Positions 55,136 through 64,000 of a DNA stretch of 64,000 bases are shown piece by piece (the first letter of the stretch is position 1; the number at the start of each line of letters is the position of its first letter). A program made the position numbers and the translations under genes. The stretch covers positions 130,472 through 194,471 of the forward strand of contig NZ_NHSH01000070.1 in NCBI RefSeq assembly GCF_016653315.1. The letters are read 5' to 3'. The notes beneath the pieces are model-generated. The model did no database searches, was not told where the DNA came from, and was given only the letters and a program-made list of their open reading frames with translations. This stretch comes from Halochromatium roseum (lineage in GTDB: Bacteria; Pseudomonadota; Gammaproteobacteria; Chromatiales; Chromatiaceae).

Positions 55136-55849
55136 ATGAAACGCTCGCGAACAGACCTGGAAACGACGTCGAACCGGAACGAGGTTGATGCCTTCCTAGC
55201 GCAGGTGGCGGCGGTGCCCAAGCGAGCGCCGTCGGGTTCGCGCGGGCGGTTGATCTTTTCAATGGATGCGACCGCGAGCCGCGAGCCGAGCTGGGATCAG
55301 GCCGCCAGTCTGCAGGCGGCGATGTTCCAAGAGACGAACGACTTGGGCGGGCTGGACGTGCAGCTGGTCCATTACCGCGGTTTTCAGGAGCTGCACGCCT
55401 CGCCTTGGTGCAGTCATGCGGATCAGCTCTTGCCGCGGATGACGGCGGTGCGCTGCGCGGCTGGCATCACCCAGATCGGTCGCGTACTGGATCACGCCAT
55501 CGCCGAAACAGGGCGCAAGCGCGTCAATGCGCTGGTCTTCGTCGGTGATTGCGTCGAGGAGCCGCTTGATAGCCTGGCCGGGTTGGCGGGTCAGCTCGGC
55601 CTGCTCGGGGTGCCGGCCTTCGTGTTCCAGGAGGGGCGCGATCCGACCGCCGAGCGTGCGTTAAAGGAGCTTGCGCGCCTCAGCGGTGGCGCTTGGTGTC
55701 CGTTCGACGCCTCGAGCCCAGGCACCCTGAAGGACCTTCTCAGTGCGGTCGCGGTCTATGCCACTGGCGGTCGCAAGGCGTTGGCTGACTTTGGTCGCCG
55801 GCGCGGGGGTGATGTCCTGCGGTTGAGCCAGCAGCTGAGAGGCAAGTGA
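55136..55849 (+). CDS. VWA-domain protein
   Basis: A 237-residue protein with a von Willebrand A fold: the MIDAS is SMDATASRE (about 41-49), with supporting Thr and Asp residues in AGITQIGRVLD and FVGDCVEE. No membrane anchor is seen, so it is probably cytoplasmic. It runs 23 bases ahead of the DnaJ-like gene. The role is unknown; tellurite/stress-type VWA proteins have this size. Confidence 0.8.
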   Translation: MKRSRTDLETTSNRNEVDAFLAQVAAVPKRAPSGSRGRLIFSMDATASREPSWDQAASLQAAMFQETNDLGGLDVQLVHYRGFQELHASPWCSHADQLLPRMTAVRCAAGITQIGRVLDHAIAETGRKRVNALVFVGDCVEEPLDSLAGLAGQLGLLGVPAFVFQEGRDPTAERALKELARLSGGAWCPFDASSPGTLKDLLSAVAVYATGGRKALADFGRRRGGDVLRLSQQLRGK

Positions 55850-55872
55850 ATGATGATGCTGGAGTCTGAGCA

Positions 55873-56718
55873 ATGGCGCGGCTGCTGATCCTGCTGATCA
55901 TCGTTGGTGGTGCGCTGTGGTTTCTCTACTGGTTTAGCCGCACACCAGCGACACAGGTCGCGCGCGTGCTGCGCCGCGCCGCGCTCTGGGGTGGCATTGG
56001 GCTGCTTGTGATCGCCACCCTCAGCGGGCGCCTGAACCCGATCTTTGCGGCGCTGGCCGCGGCGATTCCAGTCGGCTTTCGCATCCTCAATCTGCTGCAT
56101 ATGCTGCCGATGCTGCAACGGCTGCTGCGCTCGCTTGGGCTCAGTGGCCTGGCTGGCAGTATCCCGAGTGGTGGACTCGGTGGTGGGCTTGGCGGCGGTC
56201 TCGGTGGCGCGGCAGGCGCCGGCGGCGAGAGCGGACAGCGCTCCGCCATCCGCACCCGCTATCTGGCGATGAGCCTCGATCATGCGAGCGGTGCGATGGA
56301 TGGCGAGGTGCGCGAAGGTCCATTCCAGGGCCGGCAGCTCTCTGAGCTAGTCCTCGACCAACTGTTGCGCATGCTCGAGCTCTATCAGGACAACGATGAG
56401 CAGTCAGCGGCGGTGCTGACAGCCTATCTGGAACGCGAGCACCCAGATTGGCGCGAGCAGGCCGCCGAGGGCGGTGCGGATTGGGATGGGGATGCTCGCG
56501 ATGGGCGCAAGGCGTCCGGCTCGGGCGGGCAGGGCATGACGCGCGACGATGCCTTGGCCATTCTTGGTCTCGACGCGGGCGGCGGGGCCGAGCCCGAGCC
56601 TGAGCAGATTCGCGCCGCGCATCGTCGCCTGATGCAAAAGCTGCATCCGGATCGGGGTGGCTCTGATTATCTGGCAGCCCAGATCAATGCTGCTAAGACG
56701 CTGCTGCTAGGCGATTGA
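55873..56718 (+). CDS. Membrane-anchored DnaJ-like (J-domain) protein
   Basis: A 281-residue protein with an N-terminal transmembrane helix (about 4-22), further hydrophobic segments near 36-60, a Gly-rich linker (about 97-118), and a C-terminal J domain ending with the HPD motif in KLHPDRGGSDY (about 254-264). This layout resembles TIM14/DjlC-like cochaperones that recruit DnaK to a membrane. It may be co-transcribed with the VWA gene. Confidence 0.85.
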   Translation: MARLLILLIIVGGALWFLYWFSRTPATQVARVLRRAALWGGIGLLVIATLSGRLNPIFAALAAAIPVGFRILNLLHMLPMLQRLLRSLGLSGLAGSIPSGGLGGGLGGGLGGAAGAGGESGQRSAIRTRYLAMSLDHASGAMDGEVREGPFQGRQLSELVLDQLLRMLELYQDNDEQSAAVLTAYLEREHPDWREQAAEGGADWDGDARDGRKASGSGGQGMTRDDALAILGLDAGGGAEPEPEQIRAAHRRLMQKLHPDRGGSDYLAAQINAAKTLLLGD

Positions 56719-56843
56719 GCATGCTCACCCATCCGCTCAAAGCATTGCTGCTCGCCGACTGAGCCCGCTTGACCATCCGTTCAACGCGATGCCGCTCGAC
56801 AACTTCAGGTGATCGACACCTAAGGTGAGCGCGCGGCTTCTGG

Positions 56844-57872
56844 TCAAGGGCTGGTGAGCTTGATCTCGATACGCCGGTTGCGTCGATAGGCCGTGGCATC
56901 ATTGCCGGCAACGGCGGGACGATGCTCGCCGAAGCCGGCCGCGACCATGCGCTCGGGCGGTAGGCCACGGCTGGCGAGGAACTCGACGACCGACAGCGCG
57001 CGCGCGGTCGAGAGTTCCCAATTCGAGGCGTAGCGGTGTCCCTCGCGCAGCGGCTGCGGGTCGGTGTGGCCGTCGATACGCAGCACCCAGTCGATCTCAT
57101 CGGGGATCAGCTTGGCCACCTCGAGCAAGGTCTCGGCAAGCTGCTCGAGCTGCGCGCGGCCGGCCGGATTCAGCGCCGCTTCGCCGGACGGGAACAGCAG
57201 CTCGGACTGGAACACGAAGCGATCCCCGGTGATGCGCACATCGGGAGTCTCGCCCAGCGCCTCCTTCACCCGACCGAAGAACTCGGAGCGATAGCGCTCG
57301 AGCTCGTTGACCTGTCGCGCGAGCGCCAGATTCAGTCGCTCGCCAAGATCAGTGATCTCCTCGGCCTGCTCAGCCTTGTCGCGCTCGGCCGCTGCCAAGG
57401 CTCCGGCGACCTCCTGCAGTTGGGTGCGCAAGGCGGCGATCTGCAGATTGAGCAGGGCGACCTGATCGCGCTGCTCCGCGGTCAATTCCTGTTCTTGCGC
57501 GAGCGCCTCTTGCTGTGAGGCGACCAGCGCATCCAGCGCCAGCAGACGCAGCTGGTCCTGGTCGCGTGCCGCAGCCAGACTGTCGCGCTCGTCGGTGACC
57601 TCGCCTAGCTGCTCCGAGAACAGGGCCACCTGTGCGTTCAGCGCCTCGGCGCGTTCTTCGCTGAGGCCTAGGGCCTCGCTGACCTCAGCGAGACGGTTGC
57701 TGAGCAGATCCAGTGCGAATTCCTGATCCGAGACCACCTGGCGGAGCAGGAACTGCGCCAGCGTGAAGATCAGCAGCACGAAGAACACCACCATCAACAG
57801 CGCCGAGAGCGCGTCGACATAGCCCGGCCAGACGTTGACGGTGCGGGAGCTGCGGCGGATTCCGGTGAACAC
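56844..57872 (-). CDS. MotB/OmpA-like peptidoglycan-binding protein
   Basis: A 342-residue protein: one transmembrane helix (about 23-46), a long coiled coil (about 60-190), and a C-terminal OmpA-like domain (FPSGEAALNP..., LRIDGHTDPQPL, NWELSTARALSVVEFL). It forms a proton-channel-type pair with the MotA-like protein encoded upstream. No flagellar gene is near. Such MotAB-like pairs use ion flow for other envelope or defence tasks. The role here is unknown. Confidence 0.82.
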   Translation of the reverse strand: MFTGIRRSSRTVNVWPGYVDALSALLMVVFFVLLIFTLAQFLLRQVVSDQEFALDLLSNRLAEVSEALGLSEERAEALNAQVALFSEQLGEVTDERDSLAAARDQDQLRLLALDALVASQQEALAQEQELTAEQRDQVALLNLQIAALRTQLQEVAGALAAAERDKAEQAEEITDLGERLNLALARQVNELERYRSEFFGRVKEALGETPDVRITGDRFVFQSELLFPSGEAALNPAGRAQLEQLAETLLEVAKLIPDEIDWVLRIDGHTDPQPLREGHRYASNWELSTARALSVVEFLASRGLPPERMVAAGFGEHRPAVAGNDATAYRRNRRIEIKLTSP

Positions 57873-57879
57873 TGGGATT

Positions 57880-57915
57880 TAAGTGGTTAGTGGTTAGTGG
57901 TTAGTGGTTAGTTGT
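57880..57915. repeat. 8-bp tandem repeat GTGGTTAG
   Basis: Four units of GTGGTTAGTG-type sequence lie between the MotA- and MotB-like genes. Probably a slippage product; it could shift spacing or expression between the two genes. Confidence 0.7.
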
Positions 57916-57923
57916 GAGTTGGG

Positions 57924-58829
57924 TCAGCGTTTGTGGGTTGCGGTCACCTCTGCGGTCGCATCGGGGGCTGGCGCTCGTGGACCAGCTTGGGCGGCGAGTA
58001 GGGCTTCGAGGACCTGACGCTGGGCGCGGAGTTCGTCGAGCAGGGCGGCGGTGTCGGCGTTGGGTGTTGCGGTGGTCTTGGCGGCAGCTTCGACGAGGCG
58101 TGCGGATGAGTGGGTTGCACCACCCATCTCGGGCTCGTCGATGAGCTGCGTGAGGCCGGAGAGCCATTCCTCGAGTTCGTTGAAGAAGCGATTCTGCGCG
58201 TGTCCGGCCTGCAGGTCCAGAAAGCCCAGGATCAGTGAGCCGCCGAGCCCGAACAGCGACGAGCTGAAGGCGGTGCCCATGCCGTCCAGCGGCGCCTCCA
58301 GTCCCTCTTTCAGCGTCGCGAAGACCTCGTTGACCGCGCCGCCGGAGACATCCAGCCCGGCGATCACACGCCCGACCGAGCCGACCGTGTCCAGCAGGCC
58401 CCAGAAGGTGCCGAGCAGGCCGAGGAAGATCAGCAGCCCGATCATATAGCGCGAGATCTCGCGCGACTCGTCAAGTCGCGAGCGGATGCCATCGAGCACC
58501 GTGCGCAACGACAGCGCCGAGAGCCGAAAGCGATCTTTGCGCCGACCGTGCAGATGGCGCGCCAGCGGCTTCATCAGTCGCGGATGCTCCTCGAGCAGCT
58601 CAATATTGCCGGTACGGAAATGCCTGATCCAGGCGATCTCGGGGTGCAATGCCAAGACCTGCTGCAGGTTGATGATGAGTCCGATCGCGAGCACGCCGAG
58701 GATCAGGCTATTGAAGCCCCAGTTGGCGAGAAAGGCGTCTTGGAGCGGCACGAAGAGAACGGCGATCAAGGCGCCGACCAGCGCCAGGTAGACCGCCATC
58801 CAGAAGAGTGAATGATTTGGATGACTCAT
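57924..58829 (-). CDS. MotA/TolQ/ExbB-like proton channel protein
   Basis: A 301-residue inner-membrane protein with four helices (about 9-30, 35-55, 128-155 and 178-205), including the conserved GLLGTFWGLLDTVGSVG and GMGTAFSSSLFGLGGS segments of the MotA/ExbB family. It is encoded just before the MotB/OmpA-like gene in the same direction. The C-terminal 90 residues are soluble. Confidence 0.85.
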   Translation of the reverse strand: MSHPNHSLFWMAVYLALVGALIAVLFVPLQDAFLANWGFNSLILGVLAIGLIINLQQVLALHPEIAWIRHFRTGNIELLEEHPRLMKPLARHLHGRRKDRFRLSALSLRTVLDGIRSRLDESREISRYMIGLLIFLGLLGTFWGLLDTVGSVGRVIAGLDVSGGAVNEVFATLKEGLEAPLDGMGTAFSSSLFGLGGSLILGFLDLQAGHAQNRFFNELEEWLSGLTQLIDEPEMGGATHSSARLVEAAAKTTATPNADTAALLDELRAQRQVLEALLAAQAGPRAPAPDATAEVTATHKR

Positions 58830-58923
58830 GGCGGTGAGCTTAGGCTAGTTCTGTCTTGAAGTGCCGACTGTAGGGTAAGCGCATAACGCCTTGCGGGTTA
58901 ACGCCTTGCGGGTTGCCATCGTC

Positions 58924-60243
58924 TCAGCTGTTGCGCTCGGCGATGCGATCGCGCCAGCGATGGGCGGCGGTGAGGATGCTGTCCGGCTCTAGGGTCAGGG
59001 GCTCGCCGTCGCGGATCAGCTGGCGACCTGCGATCCAGACGTGCTGGACCTGGTTGCTGCTGGCCGCATACACCATCTGCGAGCAGGCATGGTAGAGCGG
59101 TTGCGTATGCGGGTTGCCAAGGTCGACCGCGACCACATCTGCCGCCTTGCCGACCTCCAACGAACCGGTCTCGTCGTTGATCCCGAGCGCCTTGGCACCG
59201 TTCAGGGTGGCCATGCGCAAGGCGGTTTCGGCGGGTACCGCGGCAGCAGAACCGGCGACCCCTTTTGCCAGCAGCGCTGCCGTGCGCATCTCCGCGAGCA
59301 GGTTCAGATCGTTGTTGCTGGCGGCACCGTCGGTGCCGAGGGCGACATTCACGCCCGCATCCAACAGGTCCGCGACCCGGCAGAACCCACTTGCCAGCTT
59401 CAGATTCGATTCCGGGCAGTGCACCAGATGCGCGCCGCTCGCGGCGACGCGGGCGATCTCTTCATCCTCGAGTTGCGTCATGTGCACGGCAATCAGCTGC
59501 GGCCCCAGGAGGCCGAGGCGATCCAGTCGCGCCAGCGGCCGCTCGCCGTGCGTGCCGAGCGATTGCATCACCTCATCGCGCGTCTCATGCAGATGCATGT
59601 GCACCTGCACCTCAAGCTCATCGCTCAGGGTGCGGATGCGCGCGAGCGGCTCCTCTGAGACCGCATAGGTCGAATGCGGCGCAAAACCGATACGTGCCAG
59701 TGGATGGTCGCGATATTGCTCATACAACTCGAGACCGCGTCGCAGATAGTCATCGGCGTCCTGCGCATAGCGGGTGGGCAAGTCGACCACGATCATCCCG
59801 GCTAGCACCCGCATCCCGGCCTCGGCGCTGATGCGCGCCGTGACCTCGGGGTAAAAATACATATCGTTGAAGCAGGTGATGCCGCCGCGCAGCATCTCCA
59901 GCACCGCGAGCCGGGTGCCATCGGCGACGAATTCGGTATCCACCCAGCGTCCCTCGGCGGGCCAGATGTGCTCATGCAGCCAGGTCATCAGTGGTAGATC
60001 GTCGGCGAGACCGCGCAACAGCGTCATCGCCGCATGGGTGTGGGCGTTGATCAGGCCGGGGATCAGCGCATGGCCGGGCAGCTCGAGCACGCGCTGAGCT
60101 TGGATCTGCTGCTCCGCCTCGGTGCGCGGCAAAAGTGCGCTGATGCGCCCGCGATCGATACAGAGGCTATGCCGCTCCAGCGTGCTATCCGCCGCATCCA
60201 CTGGCAGAATCCAGTCGGCATGAATCAGGATCTCGGCTTGCAT
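58924..60243 (-). CDS. mtaD: 5-Methylthioadenosine/S-adenosylhomocysteine deaminase-type amidohydrolase
   Basis: A 439-residue TRZ/ATZ-family metal-dependent hydrolase. The zinc ligands are visible in [15 protein letters not shown] (about 63-77), [10 protein letters not shown], and [11 protein letters not shown]; the metal Asp is in [13 protein letters not shown]. The deaminated substrate is most likely MTA or SAH, given the divergent mtnA neighbour of methionine salvage. The ATG at 60243 is the family start. Confidence 0.85.
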   Translation of the reverse strand: MQAEILIHADWILPVDAADSTLERHSLCIDRGRISALLPRTEAEQQIQAQRVLELPGHALIPGLINAHTHAAMTLLRGLADDLPLMTWLHEHIWPAEGRWVDTEFVADGTRLAVLEMLRGGITCFNDMYFYPEVTARISAEAGMRVLAGMIVVDLPTRYAQDADDYLRRGLELYEQYRDHPLARIGFAPHSTYAVSEEPLARIRTLSDELEVQVHMHLHETRDEVMQSLGTHGERPLARLDRLGLLGPQLIAVHMTQLEDEEIARVAASGAHLVHCPESNLKLASGFCRVADLLDAGVNVALGTDGAASNNDLNLLAEMRTAALLAKGVAGSAAAVPAETALRMATLNGAKALGINDETGSLEVGKAADVVAVDLGNPHTQPLYHACSQMVYAASSNQVQHVWIAGRQLIRDGEPLTLEPDSILTAAHRWRDRIAERNS

Positions 60244-60328
60244 GAAGGGGTCCTCGGCGTGTTGCCACTTGAGCGAAGGGCCAAAAAGGCCAAGAATGCA
60301 CCAGAACTTTGCCACAAGGGATCGCGTC

Positions 60329-61417
60329 ATGGAAACGTCCCAAGCTATGAAGCAAGCTATAAAGCCGCATGCACTGGTTGCCCATCCAGACAACGCCATC
60401 GTCTGGCATGAGGATCAGCTATTCCTGCTCGACCAACGCGCGCTGCCCGCCGAAACGCGGTTCGTAGTCTGCGAGAATGCCGCCGAAACCGCCCGTGCAA
60501 TCAAAGACATGGTGGTGCGGGGTGCGCCCGCGATCGGGGTGACGGCCGCCTACGGGGTGGTGCTCTCGGTGCGCGATCATTTCCAGCGCAGTCCGGCCGA
60601 CTGGCGTCCCGGCGTTGACCAGGATCTGAAGGTGCTCGCCGCGGCGCGGCCCACCGCCATCAACCTGTTCTGGGCGCTCGAGCGCATGCGTGAGCTGCTC
60701 GATCAGCTTGACCAGCTCGATCCGGTGCCGGCGCTGTTGATCGAGGCGCTGCGTATTCACCGCGAGGACGTCGCGGCGAATCAGGCGATGGGTGACCTGG
60801 GTGCGGCGCTGATCGAGGGTCCTACCGACGTCATCACCCATTGCAACGCTGGCGCCTTGGCTACCGGCGGCTACGGCACCGCGCTCGGCGTGGTGCGCAG
60901 TGCCTATGCCGCGGGCAAGATCGGACGCGTCTATGCTGACGAGACTCGCCCTTGGTTACAGGGCTCGCGGCTGACCGCCTGGGAGCTTGACCAATCCGGC
61001 ATTCCGGTGACGGTGCAGGCGGACAACGTCGCCGCGAGTCTGATGGCACGCGGGGGGATTGGCTGGGTCATCGTCGGTTCCGATCGTATTGCTGCAAACG
61101 GTGATGTTTGCAATAAGATCGGCACCTATGGGCTTGCGGTGTTGGCCCGCTATCACGGCGTGCGTTTCATGGTGGCCGCGCCAACCTCGACCATCGATCT
61201 GAGCGTCGCGCGCGGTGCCGATATCCCGATCGAGGAGCGGGCCGCCGATGAGGTGCTCAGTTGTGGTGGGACGCCTGTCGGACCCGAGGGTGTTAGCGCG
61301 CACAACCCGGTGTTCGATGTTACGCCGGCCGAGTTGGTCGATGTGATCGTCACCGAGCGTGGGGTGATCGAACAGCCCACCGCGGAGAAGGTGGCGGCCT
61401 TGATGGCACAGTGCTAA
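60329..61417 (+). CDS. mtnA: S-methyl-5-thioribose-1-phosphate isomerase
   Basis: A 362-residue isomerase of methionine salvage that converts MTR-1-P to MTRu-1-P. Typical segments: [18 protein letters not shown] (about 58-75), [18 protein letters not shown] with the catalytic Cys, and [20 protein letters not shown] with the catalytic Asp. The ATG at 60329 has AAGGGA seven bases upstream and is preferred to an upstream in-frame ATG. It is divergent from the deaminase gene. Confidence 0.93.
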   Translation: METSQAMKQAIKPHALVAHPDNAIVWHEDQLFLLDQRALPAETRFVVCENAAETARAIKDMVVRGAPAIGVTAAYGVVLSVRDHFQRSPADWRPGVDQDLKVLAAARPTAINLFWALERMRELLDQLDQLDPVPALLIEALRIHREDVAANQAMGDLGAALIEGPTDVITHCNAGALATGGYGTALGVVRSAYAAGKIGRVYADETRPWLQGSRLTAWELDQSGIPVTVQADNVAASLMARGGIGWVIVGSDRIAANGDVCNKIGTYGLAVLARYHGVRFMVAAPTSTIDLSVARGADIPIEERAADEVLSCGGTPVGPEGVSAHNPVFDVTPAELVDVIVTERGVIEQPTAEKVAALMAQC

Positions 61418-61556
61418 TCGCTTGCTGCCAATTGGTCGTGCCCTGCCCATGAGCCCTGTGCGGCCGATCGATCGATAAATCGCGACGACAAATGGTCGTG
61501 AGTCAAGCAAGATCGGTTGTTCTGTGCACCTGCGAGTCAGTCTATCGGGGAAGTCT

Positions 61557-62150
61557 GTGAGCCCAAACACCACCCTATGGAACATTCCGAACATCCTGAC
61601 GCTGCTGCGGATCGCGCTGATTCCGGTGTTCGTGGTGGTGTTTTATCTGCCAGTGCCCTGGGCGCGCCTGGTTTGTGCGCTGATCTTCACGGTCGCTGCC
61701 ATCACCGATTGGCTTGACGGCTACCTCGCGCGGCGCTGGAGCCAGACCTCGCCGCTCGGGGCCTTCCTGGACCCTGTTGCTGATAAGCTGATGGTGGCCG
61801 TCGCCCTGGTGCTCTTGGTGCAGGCGGAGGCCAGCATCCTGTTTGTGCTGCCTGCCGCCGTCATCATTGGCCGAGAGATCACCGTCTCCGCGCTGCGTGA
61901 GTGGATGGCCGAGATCGGCGCCCGGGCCAAGGTCAAGGTGTCGATGGCCGGTAAGGTGAAGACCACGCTGCAGATGATCTCGATCGTCTTGCTCATCCTC
62001 GGCAGCCCGTTTCTGGGTATACCGATCTACTGGCCCGCGGTGATCCTGCTGTACATTGCCGCGCTCCTCACGCTCTGGTCGATGATCCTCTACCTGCAAG
62101 CGGCCTGGCCGAGCCTCGCCAATAGCGACAAAGACCAGAATGCCCACTGA
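61557..62150 (+). CDS. pgsA: CDP-diacylglycerol-glycerol-3-phosphate 3-phosphatidyltransferase
   Basis: A 197-residue inner-membrane enzyme that makes phosphatidylglycerol phosphate. The CDP-alcohol phosphatidyltransferase signature D-G-x2-A-R-x8-G-x3-D-x3-D is present (DWLDGYLARRWSQ then GAFLDPVADK). There are about five hydrophobic helices. GTG start at 61557 with GGGGAAG just upstream. Confidence 0.94.
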   Translation: MSPNTTLWNIPNILTLLRIALIPVFVVVFYLPVPWARLVCALIFTVAAITDWLDGYLARRWSQTSPLGAFLDPVADKLMVAVALVLLVQAEASILFVLPAAVIIGREITVSALREWMAEIGARAKVKVSMAGKVKTTLQMISIVLLILGSPFLGIPIYWPAVILLYIAALLTLWSMILYLQAAWPSLANSDKDQNAH

Positions 62151-62187
62151 TTACCATAAACCGTGATCACAAACGGGCATCAAAAAC

Positions 62188-62250
62188 CGGAACAGACCAC
62201 GATTGACGCTGATCATAACCCGGGACAGACCACTATTTACGCTGATCATC
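62188..62250 (+). repeat. Two direct repeats upstream of the antitoxin
   Basis: The unit CGGAACAGACCACGATTGAC... (33 bases) is followed by a diverged second copy from 62221. The second copy ends right at the antitoxin ATG (62251). It may supply the promoter or operator region of the toxin-antitoxin operon. Confidence 0.65.
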
Positions 62251-62610
62251 ATGCAAGTTGAAGCCATCTATCGCCAGGGCAGACTCGAATTTCTGACGCC
62301 GTTGAGGCTCAAGCAAGACCCACTGCGGGTGGTCGTCGAGGTGCCTGACGAGGCGCTTGATGAGGCGCTTGATGAGGCGCTTGATGAGGCGCTTGATGAG
62401 GCGCTTGATAAAGGGGGGCGCATCGATACAGCCTCAGCCTCATCCATGACCTCCGACGCCGAGGACGCCGAGGCTTTTCGCCAAGCGGGTGCGCCGACCC
62501 TGTCAGCGATTCGCCAACTCTTAGGACCGCTGTCCCGGGCAAGGCCTGTCGCAAGTCCTGCAGAGGATAAAGCCGCATTGACTGAAGCCTTGGCGGACAA
62601 GTACAGCTGA
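62251..62610 (+). CDS. Antitoxin (AF2212/DUF104-like) with DEAL repeat
   Basis: A 119-residue protein. The N-terminus MQVEAIYRQGRLEFLTPLRL matches the beta-strand dimer domain of AF2212-like antitoxins. An in-frame 12-base tandem repeat (62347-62409) encodes five DEAL units, inserting an acidic helix between the DNA-binding part and the C-terminal toxin-binding part. The ATG at 62251 is the family start; upstream codons come from the direct repeats. Its stop overlaps the toxin start (TGATG). Confidence 0.75.
   Translation: MQVEAIYRQGRLEFLTPLRLKQDPLRVVVEVPDEALDEALDEALDEALDEALDKGGRIDTASASSMTSDAEDAEAFRQAGAPTLSAIRQLLGPLSRARPVASPAEDKAALTEALADKYS
62347..62409 (+). repeat. 12-bp tandem repeat (DEAL-type), locus 2
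   Basis: Five copies of GATGAGGCGCTT (first copy GAC) inside the antitoxin gene, coding (Asp-Glu-Ala-Leu)5. The same peptide unit is spelled GATGAGGCTCTC in the non-coding locus at 43987-44052. Confidence 0.9.
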
Positions 62611-64000
62611 TGAAGAATCTGGTCTTTGATGTCAACGTCGTCTTGGATCTCTGGCTGGAGCGTCAGCCCGAGGATCGCCTTTTGGACATCGCAGCGTTGG
62701 TCTCAAGCCGACAACGCGGTGACGCCTTTACCTGGATCGCAAGTCCAAGTCTGCATGTGCTGCAATCTGTGGCGAATCGGCAGTTCAAGCGGGAGGGAAT
62801 GGAGCCAACTCAGGCGAAGAAGACGGTCAAGCAATTGCTGTTGAATCTACTCGACAATCTTCAACCGCTGAGTGCATTCGGGTTTGACCAAGATCGGACT
62901 CTATTGCTCCATGACGATCTGGAAGATGCCCAAATCGTCAAGGCGGCGAGTGCGTTGCAGGGAGAGACGGCGATCCTGACCAACGACAAAGGTTACGATA
63001 CGGCTGGCACCTCGCTGCTTCAGCTTTCGCCGTCAGAGGCGGTTGTCTGGCTGCGGGAGCAGGCTGCTGAGGCCCCCATGGCATTTATCGACCTGAAGAC
63101 CCAGCAGGACGCCCTGCGTCCGCAGTTGGAGCAAGGCATCCACCGCGTCCTCCATCATGGCCAATACATCTTGGGCCCCGAGGTGACTGAGCTGGAGCAG
63201 CGCCTCGCGGCCTATACCGGCGCCCAGCATTGCATCACCGCGGCCAGCGGCACCGATGCACTGCTGATCAGCTTAATGGCGCTCGGCATTGGGCCGGGCG
63301 ATGAGGTGATCACAACGCCGTTCACCTTCGTCGCGACGGTTGAGGTGATCGTGCTGGTGGGCGCGACGCCGGTCTTCGTCGACATCGAGCCCGGGACCTG
63401 CAACATCAACGCCGCACTGATCGAAGCCAAGATTAGCGACAACACCAAGGCCATCATGCCCGTGAGTCTCTACGGGCAACCGGCAGATATGGATGAGATC
63501 AACGCCATCGCCGCCCGTCATGGCAATCTGCCGGTCATCGAAGACGCTGCCCAGAGCTTTGGCGCGGAATACAAAGGCCACAAGAGCTGCAACCTGAGCA
63601 CCATCGGCTGTACCAGCTTCTTCCCCAGCAAGCCGCTCGGTGGCTACGGCGATGGCGGCGCTATCTTCACCAGCGACGATGCTCTTGCGCAAGCCTGCCG
63701 CGAGATCCGTGTGCATGGCCAGAGCGCGCGCTATATCCACGGGCGCATCGGCATCGGTGGCCGCATGGATAGCCTGCAATGTGCGGTCGTGCTCGCTAAC
63801 CTGGAGCGTTTCGAGCAAGACATCGCCCAACGCCAAGCCGTTGCACGTCGCTATCATGCGCTGATCGAGAGGAAAACCGAAGCGAAAACCAGAGTGGAAA
63901 CCCAAGAGGAAAGGGGCCCAGATCAGGTTTTCAGCGGCAGGAAAGCCGCGACAGCCGAGGCGATCACCCTGCTGCCCTGGCCAGCGCCCGATCGAACCAG
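62610..64000 (+). CDS. PIN-domain toxin fused in frame to DegT/DnrJ/EryC1/StrS sugar aminotransferase (partial)
   Basis: One frame is open from the ATG at 62610 to the window end. Residues 1-155 are a PIN toxin: LVFDVNVVLDLWLERQP with its first acids, and DLEDAQIVKAASA with AILTNDKGYD. From residue 157 (ATG at 63078) starts a typical sugar aminotransferase N-terminus, MAFIDLKTQQDALRPQLEQG, followed by the PLP-site motifs IEDAAQSFGAEYKGHK and SFFPSKPLGGYGDGG (Schiff-base Lys). WbpE-like enzymes, which make 3-amino sugars for surface polysaccharides, start the same way. A GAGG five bases before 63078 may allow the aminotransferase to start on its own. The 3' end is outside the window. A charged insert of about 40 residues is present near the end. 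Confidence 0.85.
   Translation, partial: MKNLVFDVNVVLDLWLERQPEDRLLDIAALVSSRQRGDAFTWIASPSLHVLQSVANRQFKREGMEPTQAKKTVKQLLLNLLDNLQPLSAFGFDQDRTLLLHDDLEDAQIVKAASALQGETAILTNDKGYDTAGTSLLQLSPSEAVVWLREQAAEAPMAFIDLKTQQDALRPQLEQGIHRVLHHGQYILGPEVTELEQRLAAYTGAQHCITAASGTDALLISLMALGIGPGDEVITTPFTFVATVEVIVLVGATPVFVDIEPGTCNINAALIEAKISDNTKAIMPVSLYGQPADMDEINAIAARHGNLPVIEDAAQSFGAEYKGHKSCNLSTIGCTSFFPSKPLGGYGDGGAIFTSDDALAQACREIRVHGQSARYIHGRIGIGGRMDSLQCAVVLANLERFEQDIAQRQAVARRYHALIERKTEAKTRVETQEERGPDQVFSGRKAATAEAITLLPWPAPDRT

Noticed and set aside
56844-58829. Zorya defence system (ZorA-ZorB)
   Set aside because: No zorC/zorD or zorE gene is nearby; the MotA-like protein lacks the long C-terminal tail of ZorA.

Overview
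The window comes from a high-GC gammaproteobacterial chromosome. The housekeeping gene order (rplU-rpmA-obgE-proB with divergent ispB, mrcB followed by a TPR lipoprotein, yadG-yadH-type ABC pair, mtaB, xthA, pgsA, mtnA) fits Gammaproteobacteria. The gene mix and codon use recall purple sulfur bacteria (Chromatiales), but no photosynthesis gene lies in the window, so the order-level call is tentative.

Layout. 1-4526: core genes (pcm-like fragment, proB, obgE, rpmA, rplU, ispB). 4772-4848: tRNA-Pro(CGG). 5056-24615: a 19-kb defence island built on a complete type 1 BREX system (brxA, brxB, brxC, pglX, pglZ, brxL). Extra genes are nested in it: an ATPase plus small PD-(D/E)XK-like protein between brxC and pglX; an AlbA_2/HATPase regulator-like protein and a GmrSD-family BrxU-like enzyme between pglX and pglZ; and a GxxExxY gene between pglZ and brxL. 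A small secreted cysteine-repeat protein follows brxL. 24929-46569: mostly ordinary genes (K+ channel, DUF455 protein, tsaB, SNF2 helicase, DinG-like helicase, lipoprotein, mrcB, ABC exporter, periplasmic Hsp20-like protein, mtaB, CDGSH protein, xthA). 46612-47232: histidine phosphatase. 47406-47495: tRNA-Ser(CGA), followed by a second, decayed defence region (VapBC-type pair, RHH protein, broken hsdR) up to about 50850. 50973-64000: amidoligase/glutamine-amidotransferase pair, phosphopantetheinyl transferase, hydrolase-OsmC fusion, VWA and DnaJ-like proteins, a non-flagellar MotA/MotB-like pair, methionine-salvage genes, pgsA, and a toxin-antitoxin operon whose PIN toxin reads in frame into a sugar aminotransferase.

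Most notable structure: a family of imperfect inverted repeats (arm core ACCACGGAATACACGG) occurs three times inside the BREX island. In one case the arms bracket the GxxExxY gene, and the left arm carries its ribosome binding site. In the other two the arms are only about 20-23 nt apart and sit inside the pglX reading frame without breaking it, each adding about 26 residues. The simplest reading is a nuclease-gene-carrying element with short, internally deleted, MITE-like derivatives. Next in interest are the unclassified ATPase/nuclease pair inside BREX, the MITD1-like C-terminal domain of BrxL, the relics of a second pglX-like gene, and the PIN-aminotransferase fusion.
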